DNA of 64,000 nucleotides from assembly GCA_037893225.1 (NCBI GenBank), contig JAZGUH010000271.1, positions 1,612,001 to 1,676,000 of the forward strand. The letters are read 5' to 3'. The notes beneath the pieces were generated by a model, which was not told where the DNA came from, made no database searches, and saw only the letters and a program-made list of their open reading frames with translations. The stretch is from Hippasteria phrygiana (taxonomy: Eukaryota; Echinodermata; Asteroidea; Valvatida; Goniasteridae). Positions 53,482 to 62,775 of the stretch are shown piece after piece; the first letter of the stretch is position 1; every line of letters begins with the position of its first letter. A program made the translations under genes and the position numbers.

Positions 53482-55147
53482 TTGGTCTGCATGTTGCTGA
53501 GGAGTCACTCTTTTCAACAGTATCAAGATTGTGCGCAATTTCGTTCAACATCAGGTCGAAAAACGGAGTCATTTGGGGCTCAAGTTGCGTGGTGGGGGTC
53601 TCGGCTAGTTCATTGTATAGCGTGTGCAGTTATGCGGGAATGCAGAAAAATCAGTTCGAAAAACGTACTCGCTTATCTCGGCCATCATTCGGCTGAACGT
53701 GGGTCTGAGGAGCTGAAGATTGGTCTGCATGTTGCTGAGGAGTCACTCTTTTTAACAGTATCAAGATTGTGCGCAATTTCGTTCAACACCAGGTCGAAAA
53801 ACGCAGTCATTTGGGGCCCAAGTTGCGTGTTGGGGGTCTCGGCTTGTCCATTGTTAGCGTGTGCAGTAATGCGGGAATGCAGAAAAATCAGTTCGAAAAA
53901 CTTACTCGCTTATCTCGGCCATCATTCGGCTGAACGTGGGTCTAAGGAGCTGAAGATTAGTCTGGATGTTGCTGAGGAGTTACGCTTTCCAACAGTATCA
54001 AGATTGTGCGCAATTTCGTTCAACATCAGGTCGAAAAAAGGCAGTCATTTGGGCCCAAGTTGTTGTGTTGGGGGTGTCGGCTAGTCCATTGTATAGCGTG
54101 TGCAGTAATGCGGGAATGCAGAAAAATATGTTCGAAAAACTTACTTGCTTATCTCGGCCATCGTTCGGTTTAACGTGGGTCTGAGGAGCTGAAGATTGGT
54201 TTGCATTTTGCTGAGGAGTCACTCTTTTCAACAGTATCAAGATTGTGCGCAATTTCGTTCAACATCAGGTCGAAACACGCAGTCATTTGGGGCTCAAGTT
54301 GCGTGGTGGGGGTCTCGGCTAGTTCATTGTATAGCGTGTGCAGTTATGCGGGAATGCAGAAAAATCAGTTCGAAAAACTTACTCGCTTATCTCGGCCATC
54401 GTTCGGCTGAACGTGGGTCTGAGGAGCTGGAGATTGGTCTGGATGTTGCTAAGGAATCACTCTTTTCAACAGTATCAAGATTGTGCGCAATTTCGTTCAA
54501 CATCAGGTCGAAAAACGCAGTCATTTGGGGCCCAAGTTGTTGTGTTGGGGGTCTCGGCTAGTCCATTGTATAGCGTGTGCAGTAATGCGGGAATGCAGAC
54601 AAATCAGTTCGAAAAACTTACTCGCTTATCTCGGCCATCGTTCGGCTGAACGTGGGTCTGAGGAGCTGGAGATTGGTCTGGATGTTGCTAAGGAGTCACT
54701 CTTTTCAACAGTATCAAGATTGTGCGCAATTTCGTTCAACATCAGGTCGAAAAACGCAGTCATTTGGGGCTCAAGTTGCGTGGTGGGGGTATCGGCTAGT
54801 TCATTGTATAGCGTGTGCAGTTATGCGGGAATGCAGACAAATCAGTTCGAAAAACGTACTCGCTTATCTCGGCCATCATTCGGCTGAACGTGGGTCTGAG
54901 GAGCTGAAGATTGGTCTGGATGTTGCTGAGGAGTCACGCTTTCCAACAGTGTCAAGACTGTGCGCAATTTCGTTCAACATCAGGTCGAAAAACGCAGTCA
55001 TTTGGGGCCCAAGTTGCGTGGTGGGGTATCGGCTAGTCCTTTGAATAGCGTGTGCAGTTATGCGGAAATGCAGAAAAATCAGTTCGAAAAACTTACTTGC
55101 TTATCTCGGCCATCGTTCGGCTGAACGTGGGTCTGAGGAGATGAAGA
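53482..55147 (+). repeat. Mixed monomers before the second 6-mer
   Basis: About seven monomers. One at 53,850 has lost two bases (ccattgttagcg for ccattgtatagcg). Another near 54,035 has the paired change gaaaaaaggcag plus tttgggccc. Further private changes are aaaaatatgttcg near 54,124 and ttcggtttaacg near 54,166. Confidence 0.75.
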
Positions 55148-56577
55148 TTGGTCTGCATGTTGCTGAGGAGTCACTCTTTTCAACAGTATCAAGATTGTGC
55201 GCAATTTCGTTCAACACCAGGTCGAAAAACGCAGTCATTTGGGGCCCAAGTTGCGCGTTGGGGGTCTCGGCTTGTCCATTGTATAGCGTGTGCAGTAATG
55301 CGGGAATGCAGAAAAATCAGTTCGAAAAACTTACTCGCTTATCTCGGCCATCATTCGGCTGAACGTGGGTCTAAGGAGCTGAAGATTAGTCTGGATGTTG
55401 CTGAGGAGTTACGCTTTCCAACAGTATCAAGATTGTGCGCAATTTCGTTCAACATCAGGTCGAAAAAAGGCAGTCATTTGGGCCCAAGTTGTTGTGTTGG
55501 GGGTGTCGGCTAGTCCATTGTATAGCGTGTGCAGTAATGCGGGAATGCAGAAAAATCAGTTCGAAAAACTTACTTGCTTATCTCGGCCATCGTTCGGCTT
55601 AACGTGGGTCTGAGGAGCTGAAGATTGGTTTGCATGTTGCTGAGGAGTCACTCTTTTCAACAGTATCAAGATTGTGCGCAATTTCGTTCAACATCAGGTC
55701 GAAACACGCAGTCATTTGGGGCTCAAGTTGCGTGGTGGGGGTCTCGGCTAGTTCATTGTATAGCGTGTGCAGTTATGCGGGAATGCAGAAAAATCAGTTC
55801 GAAAAACTTACTCGCTTATCTCGGCCATCATTCGGCTGAACGTGGGTCTGAGGAGCTGAAGATTGGTCTGCATGTTGCTGAGGAGTCACTCTTTTCAACA
55901 GTATCAAGATTGTGCGCAATTTCGTTCAACACCAGGTCGAAAAACGCAGTCATTTGGGGCCCAAGTTGCGTGTTGGGGGTCTCGGCTTGTCCATTGTATA
56001 GCGTGTGCAGTAATGCGGGAATGCAGAAAAATCAGTTCGAAAAACTTACTCGCTTATCTCGGCCATCATTCGGCTGAACGTGGGTCTAAGGAGCTGAAGA
56101 TTAGTCTGGATGTTGCTGAGGAGTTACGCTTTCCAACAGTATCAAGATTGTGCGCAATTTCGTTCAACATCAGGTCGAAAAAAGGCAGTCATTTGGGCCC
56201 AAGTTGTTGTGTTGGGGGTGTCGGCTAGTACATTGTATAGCGTGTGCAGTAATGCGGGAATGCAGAAAAATAAGTTCGAAAAACTTACTTGCTTATCTCG
56301 GCCATCGTTCGGCTGAACGTGGGTCTGAGGAGCTGAAGATTGGTTTGCATGTTGCTAAGGAGTCACTCTTTTCAACAGTATCAAGATTGTGCGCAATTTC
56401 GTTCAACATCAGGTCGAACAACGCAGTCATTTGGGGCTCAAGTTGCGTGGTGGGGGTCTCGGCTAGTTCATTGTATAGCGTGTGCAGTTATGCGGGAATG
56501 CAGACAAATCAGTTCGAAAAACGTACTCTCTTATCTCGGCCATCATTCGGCTGAACGTGGGTCTGAGGAGCTGAAGA
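55148..56577 (+). repeat. 6-mer tandem repeat, copy 1 (1,430 bp)
   Basis: Six monomers repeated at +1,430 bp. Markers are aacaccaggtcg, ggcttgtcc, gaaaaaaggcag with tttgggccc, ggcttaacg, gaaacacgc and gtcgaacaacgc. Confidence 0.92.
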
Positions 56578-58007
56578 TTGGTCTGGATGTTGCTGAGGAG
56601 TCACGCTTTCCAACAGTATCAAGATTGTGCGCAATTTCGTTCAACACCAGGTCGAAAAACGCAGTCATTTGGGGCCCAAGTTGCGCGTTGGGGGTCTCGG
56701 CTTGTCCATTGTATAGCGTGTGCAGTAATGCGGGAATGCAGAAAAATCAGTTCGAAAAACTTACTCGCTTATCTCGGCCATCATTCGGCTGAACGTGGGT
56801 CTAAGGAGCTGAAGATTAGTCTGGATGTTGCTGAGGAGTTACGCTTTCCAACAGTATCAAGATTGTGCGCAATTTCGTTCAACATCAGGTCGAAAAAAGG
56901 CAGTCATTTGGGCCCAAGTTGTTGTGTTGGGGGTGTCGGCTAGTCCATTGTATAGCGTGTGCAGTAATGCGGGAATGCAGAAAAATCAGTTCGAAAAACT
57001 TACTTGCTTATCTCGGCCATCGTTCGGCTTAACGTGGGTCTGAGGAGCTGAAGATTGGTTTGCATGTTGCTGAGGAGTCACTCTTTTCAACAGTATCAAG
57101 ATTGTGCGCAATTTCGTTCAACATCAGGTCGAAACACGCAGTCATTTGGGGCTCAAGTTGCGTGGTGGGGGTCTCGGCTAGTTCATTGTATAGCGTGTGC
57201 AGTTATGCGGGAATGCAGAAAAATCAGTTCGAAAAACTTACTCGCTTATCTCGGCCATCATTCGGCTGAACGTGGGTCTGAGGAGCTGAAGATTGGTCTG
57301 CATGTTGCTGAGGAGTCACTCTTTTCAACAGTATCAAGATTGTGCGCAATTTCGTTCAACACCAGGTCGAAAAACGCAGTCATTTGGGGCCCAAGTTGCG
57401 TGTTGGGGGTCTCGGCTTGTCCATTGTATAGCGTGTGCAGTAATGCGGGAATGCAGAAAAATCAGTTCGAAAAACTTACTCGCTTATCTCGGCCATCATT
57501 CGGCTGAACGTGGGTCTAAGGAGCTGAAGATTAGTCTGGATGTTGCTGAGGAGTTACGCTTTCCAACAGTATCAAGATTGTGCGCAATTTCGTTCAACAT
57601 CAGGTCGAAAAAAGGCAGTCATTTGGGCCCAAGTTGTTGTGTTGGGGGTGTCGGCTAGTACATTGTATAGCGTGTGCAGTAATGCGGGAATGCAGAAAAA
57701 TAAGTTCGAAAAACTTACTTGCTTATCTCGGCCATCGTTCGGCTGAACGTGGGTCTGAGGAGCTGAAGATTGGTTTGCATGTTGCTAAGGAGTCACTCTT
57801 TTCAACAGTATCAAGATTGTGCGCAATTTCGTTCAACATCAGGTCGAACAACGCAGTCATTTGGGGCTCAAGTTGCGTGGTGGGGGTCTCGGCTAGTTCA
57901 TTGTATAGCGTGTGCAGTTATGCGGGAATGCAGACAAATCAGTTCGAAAAACGTACTCTCTTATCTCGGCCATCATTCGGCTGAACGTGGGTCTGAGGAG
58001 CTGAAGA
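56578..58007 (+). repeat. 6-mer tandem repeat, copy 2 (1,430 bp)
   Basis: Second copy of the preceding 6-mer with the same rare markers in the same order. The two differ mainly near the first monomer's start (gtctgg against gtctgc). Confidence 0.92.
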
Positions 58008-59706
58008 TTGGTCTGGATGTTGCTGAGGAGTCACGCTTTCCAACAGTATCAAGACTGTGCGCAATTTCGTTCAACATCAGGTCGAAAAACGCAGTCATTT
58101 GGGGCCCAAGTTGCGAGGTGGGGTCTCGGCTAGTCCATTGAATAGCGTGTGCAGTTATGCGGAAATGCAGAAAAATCAGTTCGAAAAACTTCCTTGCTTA
58201 TCTCGGCCATCGTTCGGCTGAACGTGGGTCTGAGGAGCTGGAGATTGGTCTGGATGTTGCTAAGGAGTCACTCTTTTCAACAGTATCAAGATTGTGCGCA
58301 ATTTCGTTCAACATCAGGTCGAAAAACGCAGTCATTTGGGGCCCAAGTTGTTGTGTTGGGGGTCTTGGCTAGTCCATTGTATAGCGTGTGCAGTTATTCG
58401 GGAATGCAGAAAAATCAGTTCGAAAAACTTACTAGCCTATCTCGGCCATCATTCGGCTGAACGTGGGTCTGAGGAGCTGAAGATTGGTCTGGATGTAGCT
58501 GAGGAGTCACGCTTTCCAACAGTATCAAGATTGTGCGCAATTTCGTTCAACATCAGGTCGAAAAGCGCACTCATTTGGGGCCCAAGTTGCGTGGTGGGGG
58601 TCTCGGCTAGTCCATTGTATAGCGTGTGCAGTTATGCGGGAATGCAGACAAATCAGTTCGAAAAACTTACTCGCTTATCTCGGCCATCATTCGGCTGAAC
58701 GTGGGTCTAAGGTGCTGAAGATTAGTCTGGATGTTGCTGAGGAGTTACGCTTTCCAACAGTATCAAGACTGTGCGAAATTTCGTTCAACATCAGGTCGAA
58801 AAACGCAGTCATTTGGGGCCCAAGTTGTTGTGTTGGGGGTCTCGGCTAGTCCATTGTATAGCGTGTGCAGTAATGCGGGAATGCAGAAAAATCAGTTCGA
58901 AAAACTTACTCGCTTATCTCGGCCATCGTTCGGCTGAACGTGGGTCTGAGGAGCTGGAGATTGGTCTGGATGTTGCTGAGGAGTCACGCTTTCCAACAGT
59001 ATCAAGACTGTGCGCAATTTCGTTCAACATCAGGTCGAAAAACGCAGTCATTTGGGGCCCAAGTTGCGTGGTGGGGTCTCGGCTAGTCCATTGAATAGCG
59101 TGTGCAGTTATGCGGAAATGCAGAAAAATCAGTTCGAAAAACTTCCTTGCTTATCTCGGCCATCGTTCGGCTGAACGTTGGTCTGAGGAGCTGAAGATTG
59201 GTCTGCATGTTGCTGAGGAGTCACTCTTTTCAACAGTATCAAGATTGTGCGCAATTTCGTTCAACATCAGGTCGAAAAACGCAGTCATTTGGGGCTCAAG
59301 TTGCGTGGTGGGGGTCTCGGCTAGTTCATTGTATAGCGTGTGCAGTTATGCGGGAATGCAGAAAAATCAGTTCGAAAAACGTACTCGCGTATCTCGGCCA
59401 TCATTCGGCTGAACGTGGGTCTGAGGAGCTGAAGATTGGTCTGGATGTTGCTGAGGAGTTACGCTTTCCAACAGTATCAAGACTGTGCGCAATTTCGTTC
59501 AACATCAGGTCGAAAAACGCAGTCATTTGGGGCCCAAGTTGCGTGTTGGGGGTCTCGGCTGGTCCATTGTATAGCGTGTGCAGTAATGCGGGAATGCAGA
59601 AAAATCAGTTCGAAAAACTTACTCGCTTATCTCGGCCATCATTCGGCTGAACGTGGGTCTAAGGAGCTGAAGATTAGTCTGGATGTTGCTGAGGAGTTAC
59701 ACTCTT
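58008..59706 (+). repeat. Distal array edge, last ~7 monomers
   Basis: The last monomers carry several single-copy changes: ttgcgaggtgggg (58,114), cttccttgc (58,190 and 59,144), gttattcgggaatgcag (58,393), cttactagcctatc (58,430), gtgcgaaatttcg (58,774) and ctcgcgtatc (59,385). The array then stops within a monomer at ggagttac, near 59,700. Confidence 0.85.
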
Positions 59707-59712
59707 AAAATT
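59696..59712. other. Satellite/unique-sequence junction
   Basis: The monomer runs as gctgaggagttac and should continue gctttccaacag. Instead it reads actcttaaaattgcgg. The six bases actctt could still be satellite (compare cactctttt), so the break lies between 59,700 and 59,706. I see no target-site duplication, telomere-like repeat or transposon end at the junction. Confidence 0.85.
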
Positions 59713-60084
59713 GCGGGGTCACAAATTCCGTTGTCAAATTAATCTGACGACTTTCGGGGTCATTTTTCCAAAACAAGTAACCACAAACTGTTCAACTTAT
59801 TTTTCAATAACCACGTTTATAAGGTAATTTTGACCACGAAAGAAATGGTCAAATTAATTTGGCATTCTGATTGGTTTAAGTTTGTCAGGCCACACGCCAT
59901 GGCGTAATGATACACAGGGTTCGGCGGAGCTCCGTGCATGACTTCATCAAATGAACATGTTATGAAAGTAAGCATAATTATTAATAAGTTAAGCTTTAAA
60001 GTAAAAAATAGAATGTACGTGTTCAGGGAAAAAGAAATCTTATTTCGCAGTTTTACATGCAAATTAAAGGTAGACCTACATATT
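59707..60084. other. Unique non-coding flank
   Basis: AT-rich sequence with no reading frame that looks like a protein. The word gtcaaattaat occurs twice in direct orientation (59,733 and 59,848). There are two short perfect palindromes: acgccatggcgt at 59,894-59,905 and cggagctccg at 59,925-59,934. No satellite monomer remnant is visible here. Confidence 0.7.
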
Positions 60085-60205
60085 GTGCGCGGATGTATCT
60101 TGCGTGCATTTCCGCGGATAGACGCGCGCGCCGCGCCGCCATTGCCAAACTTTGACAAAAAGATCGGGTCGGATACGCTACAACTTGCGCAGCATAAAGA
60201 CAATA
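60085..60205 (+). promoter_or_regulatory. CpG-rich putative promoter / 5' UTR
   Basis: Sixteen CpG sites fall between 60,085 and 60,190, against very few in the flanking AT-rich DNA. The patch includes gacgcgcgcgccgcgccgcc and the word gccgccattg (60,135-60,144), which matches the first nine bases of the YY1-type GCCGCCATTTTG motif often found near metazoan transcription starts. It ends about 15 bp before an ATG in good context (60,206). No convincing TATA box is seen. That this is a promoter is an inference from composition and position. Confidence 0.45.
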
Positions 60206-60260
60206 ATGGAGACTTTGCTGGCAGTGTGGGGGTTTGCCGATTACATTGAGAAGTGTAAAG
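60206..60260 (+). CDS. Putative first coding exon, SAM-like domain N-terminal part
   Basis: The ATG at 60,206 has A at -3 and G at +4. The reading is METLLAVWGFADYIEKCK, followed by one base of a split codon and then a strong splice donor, AAAG|GTAGGA, at 60,261. This fits the first helix and turn of a SAM (sterile alpha motif) fold, which typically reads as a hydrophobic stretch, W, a small loop and then (E/D)YI..F/C. The next recognisable piece begins at the acceptor 62,622|62,623. Joining G to AA gives Glu in phase, and the reading continues ENDIDED, where SAM domains usually have an EN.ID motif. The CpG-rich patch just upstream supports a gene start. At 18 residues the exon is too short to be certain; the in-phase junction into a SAM-like continuation is the main argument. 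The gene looks broken downstream, so this may be the start of a pseudogene. I assign no specific function: SAM domains mediate protein-protein or RNA binding. Confidence 0.5.
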
Positions 60261-60482
60261 GTAGGATATGTTGAATAACTATTATCTGTAGGCCTAAGTA
60301 AGGTTACGTAAGGGAAGTTTATGCTTAAGCTACTCAAGTTACATGTACTTTGCGCTGACTGAGTGATGGAGGAAGGAACACAAAATGGGCTTTCTGATTA
60401 TTGTAATAAAAAGAAGAGTCTAGTCCCCTAACGTGGCGCACTTCGATATTTCCTGGGTTGTGACTGACGACCGTTAAGACCC

Positions 60483-60524
60483 CCAATACTGGACTTCCTT
60501 TATCTGTATTGAGAGCCACACACC
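60483..60524 (+). repeat. Inverted-repeat arm, left
   Basis: The 18 bases ccaatactggacttcctt (60,483-60,500) are the exact reverse complement of 61,328-61,345. The match continues with small changes through gagccacacacc (60,513-60,524), the complement of ggtgtgtggctc at 61,308-61,319. The arms are about 40 bp and the enclosed span about 860 bp. Confidence 0.8.
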
Positions 60525-60772
60525 AATGCATAAAATTGAATTTATTACTGTTGTGAACAAGTCCATTTTGGTCCATACTGAATGGCAGGCAACAGCCGTC
60601 AAAACACTGGGCGTCAAACTTTTTCGATATTTCAGCTGTAAATTGCGGGATGGAGGTACGCAGTTCATAGTAGTACTAAGTAGAAAAGCCTAGCAAGGTA
60701 CATGTATACATGTAAGTAGGCCCACCGTATGTAGCCTACCAAAGTGATCTGATCGAAAAACAGTCCTAAATT

Positions 60773-60802
60773 ACAAGTTACCGGTACGTACATGTAACTT
60801 GT
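60773..60802. repeat. Short hairpin
   Basis: A perfect 9-bp stem (acaagttac / gtaacttgt) surrounds a 12-base loop, cggtacgtacat. It is probably a chance or decayed repeat; no function is evident. Confidence 0.6.
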
Positions 60803-61307
60803 AAGAGGGCATGGCATGGAGGAAGGAAAACATGGTTAGGGAGGCTAATCAATTTTTCAAATAAATTGTCTACATTTGTTTTTTAAAGAGAACGTCCTAA
60901 GAAACAATTTGATTCAAGTTTGGATTTCATCGGATTCTGCAAAGCAAAGTCTTCCCAAACAAAAATTGATATTTAAAGCAGGGATTTTTTGTTCCCTGAA
61001 ATGTGCAGAGTAAGGTGTGATTATTTTGCACACATGACAAATCGAAGTGTCGATATGACTGAAATGCTTCAAACTCACATTTTCTCCAAATCTTTGTCTT
61101 TATTCATGCCTTATTCAATGAATAAAAGGCAGACGGCAATCATGATTTCAAAAATTCTAATAGGGCCTATTTGAATTTGAATTCAAAATTTTAATCACAA
61201 TTTCCTATTTAAAAAAATAAGTCATCAAATGAACAGTGCCCTCACACATTGATTAATGTCCCTCTATAAGTTACATTATAACGTTATGGATTTTTTGGAG
61301 ACCCGTG

Positions 61308-61345
61308 GGTGTGTGGCTCACAATATGAAGGAAGTCCAGTATTGG
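61308..61345 (-). repeat. Inverted-repeat arm, right
   Basis: Partner of 60,483-60,524 in the opposite orientation. The pair could be the ends of a non-autonomous DNA transposon or two opposed copies of a short interspersed repeat. I could not identify a target-site duplication outside the arms. Confidence 0.75.
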
Positions 61346-61778
61346 AGCTGCATTTACGGGGCTACTTTTGGGTCAACTCGGTCCTAGGCTAACTTTGTCT
61401 GAAGTTCCCTTGGGAAAATATTTTACTTTCAATCAGAAACAGCAAAATCTTGGAAAATAACCATCTATTTGTGTTCAGAATTGTATAAACACTTGGCACA
61501 ACCTTTAATTTTGTTTTTACTTCAGTCAGGAAATTGTCGTGCAATATAGGGAAGATAGTTTGTGTTTTCTGTGTTAGATGTTCTTGGCATAGTGTATGTT
61601 CACTCCTAGTGTTTACAAACGTTAATTTCTGCTTCATGTTTTAGGGATTTTGCTGGCATAAATCTTGAAATAACAGGTTGTACCACATGATTAGATGGTT
61701 ATCAAGGAGCGTTGGTTATTTTCAAAATTTTGCTGTTCCTGACCGATTTTGGTGGGGTTATTAAAGTAAAATCTTTCC

Positions 61779-61838
61779 TAACTCGGTCTCGATGTTATAA
61801 ACTCGGTCCGAAGCTAATGGTCATGTCGGTCCGAAGTA
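61779..61838 (+). repeat. Clustered ctcggtcc words
   Basis: Three short direct repeats: taactcggtctc (61,779), aactcggtccgaagcta (61,800) and gtcggtccgaagta (61,825). A related aactcggtcctaggcta lies at 61,375. This looks like a degenerate short repeat. Confidence 0.5.
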
Positions 61839-61928
61839 GGCCTACTACTTGGAATTGTGTGTAGAATCAAATCAGATTTAGATACATGGAGGCTTAATGT
61901 GGTCCAGTCAGGTTTTTTTTCGCATAGC

Positions 61929-62070
61929 CAACCTGTACCCTCTGTTACCAACTCATACCTTTGTTAACTCATACCTTCATTAACTCGTACCTTTGCAAAG
62001 TAGCATGATCTTCACAAACTCGTACTCCCGCAAACTCCTACCTTCACCAACTTGTACTCCCACAAACTGG
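61929..62070 (+). repeat. Imperfect minisatellite, ~16-19 bp unit
   Basis: About eight imperfect units following the pattern (c)aact(c/t)(a/g)tacc(t/c)..: for example caactcatacctttgtt, aactcataccttcatt, aactcgtacctttgc, aactcgtactcccgc, aactcctaccttcacc and aacttgtactcccac. One longer insertion, near 61,998-62,013, interrupts the run. Confidence 0.7.
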
Positions 62071-62304
62071 ATGAGTTTTGTGTACAGATTTTATGAATAT
62101 TTTGATGGAGGATTTTATTGTTTTTCCGGGTTTATGACAAATAATGCGCGTACAAGTGTTTTGAATTATTTTGTTTTGTACATGTAGTAATAAACCTTTT
62201 CAATATTCTCCATGCATCTTGGATAAGGATGACAAACAAACCAGGAACACAGGAAATTTGATGTAGAGTGGAGTTTATCAAAACCATTAATAATGTCGAT
62301 TATC

Positions 62305-62507
62305 GGAAAGAGTTCCATATCCGGCCATCACTTAGACCTCGTGCACAAAGTCTATGGGCCATGACAGAAAAAGTCCAAGTATTTTCAAAGAATAAGTAGA
62401 ATTCTTTTCCCTCCTAAATTCGTGTTTCTTCATCGGATTTACACTTGTTGGTAGTTTTAAGTCATATTAAGGGAAAATAAGTGATGGCCGGATATGGAAC
62501 TCTTTCC
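62305..62507. mobile_element. MITE-like element with perfect 30-bp inverted repeats
   Basis: The 30 bases at 62,305-62,334 (beginning ggaaagagttccatatccgg) are exactly the reverse complement of 62,478-62,507. They enclose 143 bp with no coding capacity, giving a 203-bp element. That is the size and structure of a miniature inverted-repeat transposable element or a fold-back element. I do not see a clear target-site duplication, so the superfamily cannot be assigned. It sits in the putative intron, about 115 bp before the splice acceptor. Confidence 0.75.
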
Positions 62508-62604
62508 CTTTTAACCCCTCTTGATGAGCAAAAAAAATGCGTCGTCCTATTGTATGTAAAAAAAATAATCTGCTCTGTAATCAGTTCTGTTCTGTAACTG
62601 CAGG

Positions 62605-62622
62605 TTGCTTTTTCTATTTCAG
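62605..62622 (+). promoter_or_regulatory. Splice acceptor with polypyrimidine tract
   Basis: The sequence ttgctttttctatttcag is pyrimidine-rich and ends in AG at 62,621-62,622. Using it places the base left over from exon 1 in phase with the codon AAT at 62,625. The frame used (starting at 62,625) stays open from here to the TAA at 62,925. Confidence 0.6.
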
Positions 62623-62775
62623 AAAATGACATAGATGAAGATAGAGGCCTTCAAACTTTTGCAAGAGGAGCAGGAGATCATACCACATCTGTTTTCATCA
62701 ATCGGAGCACGAATCAAGTTCAAGCAAATATACAGAGCTTTCCTTGGAGAGCTTTCATCAGCTACAAACTCGTAG
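62623..62775 (+). pseudogene. Exon 2, SAM-like domain C-terminal part (frameshifted)
   Basis: Directly after the acceptor the frame reads NDIDED. The rest of the SAM-like domain then lies in another frame from 62,641: IEAFKLLQEEQ, then IIPHLFSSIGARIKFKQIYR, ending at TAG 62,773-62,775. SAM domains commonly end L..L.E..I..LIP.(I/L)G.R.KF, and this matches closely. A surplus of about four bases around gaagatagagg explains the switch. Either the gene is decayed or the sequence has an indel error here. Together with exon 1 it would make a single SAM-like domain of about 60 residues. No partner or substrate can be inferred. Confidence 0.55.

Larger units (their letters stand above)
1..59706 (+). 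repeat. Satellite array, 238-bp monomer, ~251 copies
   Basis: The word ggggcc(c/t)aag recurs every 237-239 bp from the first base to about 59,600 (for example at 2, 241, 479, 717 and 954), always on the + strand and with no inserted foreign sequence that I can see. Dividing the length by 238 gives about 251 monomers. Every monomer also carries cagttcgaaaaac, ctcggccatc, cggctgaacg, aacagtatcaag and gcgcaatttcgttcaac, with few exceptions. The array is already running at base 1, so it extends to the left. I recognise no tRNA, rRNA, histone or transposon gene inside it. Large satellite arrays of this kind are typical of centromeric, pericentromeric or subtelomeric heterochromatin, but nothing here shows which. 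Confidence 0.98.
60261..62622 (+). other. Putative phase-1 intron
   Basis: Bounded by GTAGGA at the 5' end and by a pyrimidine-rich ttgctttttctatttcag at the 3' end (62,605-62,622). Inside are an inverted-repeat pair (60,483-61,345), a hairpin (60,773-60,802), a cluster of ctcggtcc words, a minisatellite, an aataaa word at 62,189 and a MITE-like element. The short ORFs in it (for example 60,989-61,174, 61,389-61,637 and 61,993-62,187) have no recognisable protein features. Intron status depends on the exon calls on either side. Confidence 0.45.

Noticed and set aside
1..59706. CRISPR array or bacterial repeat locus
   Set aside because: The unit is 238 bp with no unique spacers, there are no cas genes, and the flanking DNA has eukaryotic introns and zinc-finger coding.
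1..59706. Tandem RNA genes (5S rRNA, snRNA or tRNA clusters)
   Set aside because: No monomer segment matches a 5S, U1-U6 or complete tRNA fold; the A/B-box-like words are degenerate and the T-stem does not pair.
12..59708. About 250 overlapping ORFs of 60-236 codons on both strands of the array
   Set aside because: They are the same few readings repeated by the satellite; the frame rotates every 238 bp, no ORF spans more than about three monomers, and no known domain or start-site signal is present.
59938..60249. 103-codon + strand ORF, and the overlapping 59,817-60,203 and 60,053-60,337 minus-strand ORFs
   Set aside because: No domain or composition signal; they overlap each other and cross the CpG-rich patch in a different frame from the exon that joins to the SAM-like part.
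60773..60802. Hairpin as an RNA gene or terminator
   Set aside because: Only 9 bp of stem with no T run and no neighbouring signals; more likely a chance palindrome in a region rich in such words.
62189..62194. aataaa as a polyadenylation signal
   Set aside because: It lies inside the putative intron with no coding sequence just upstream; a six-base AT-rich word is expected by chance here.
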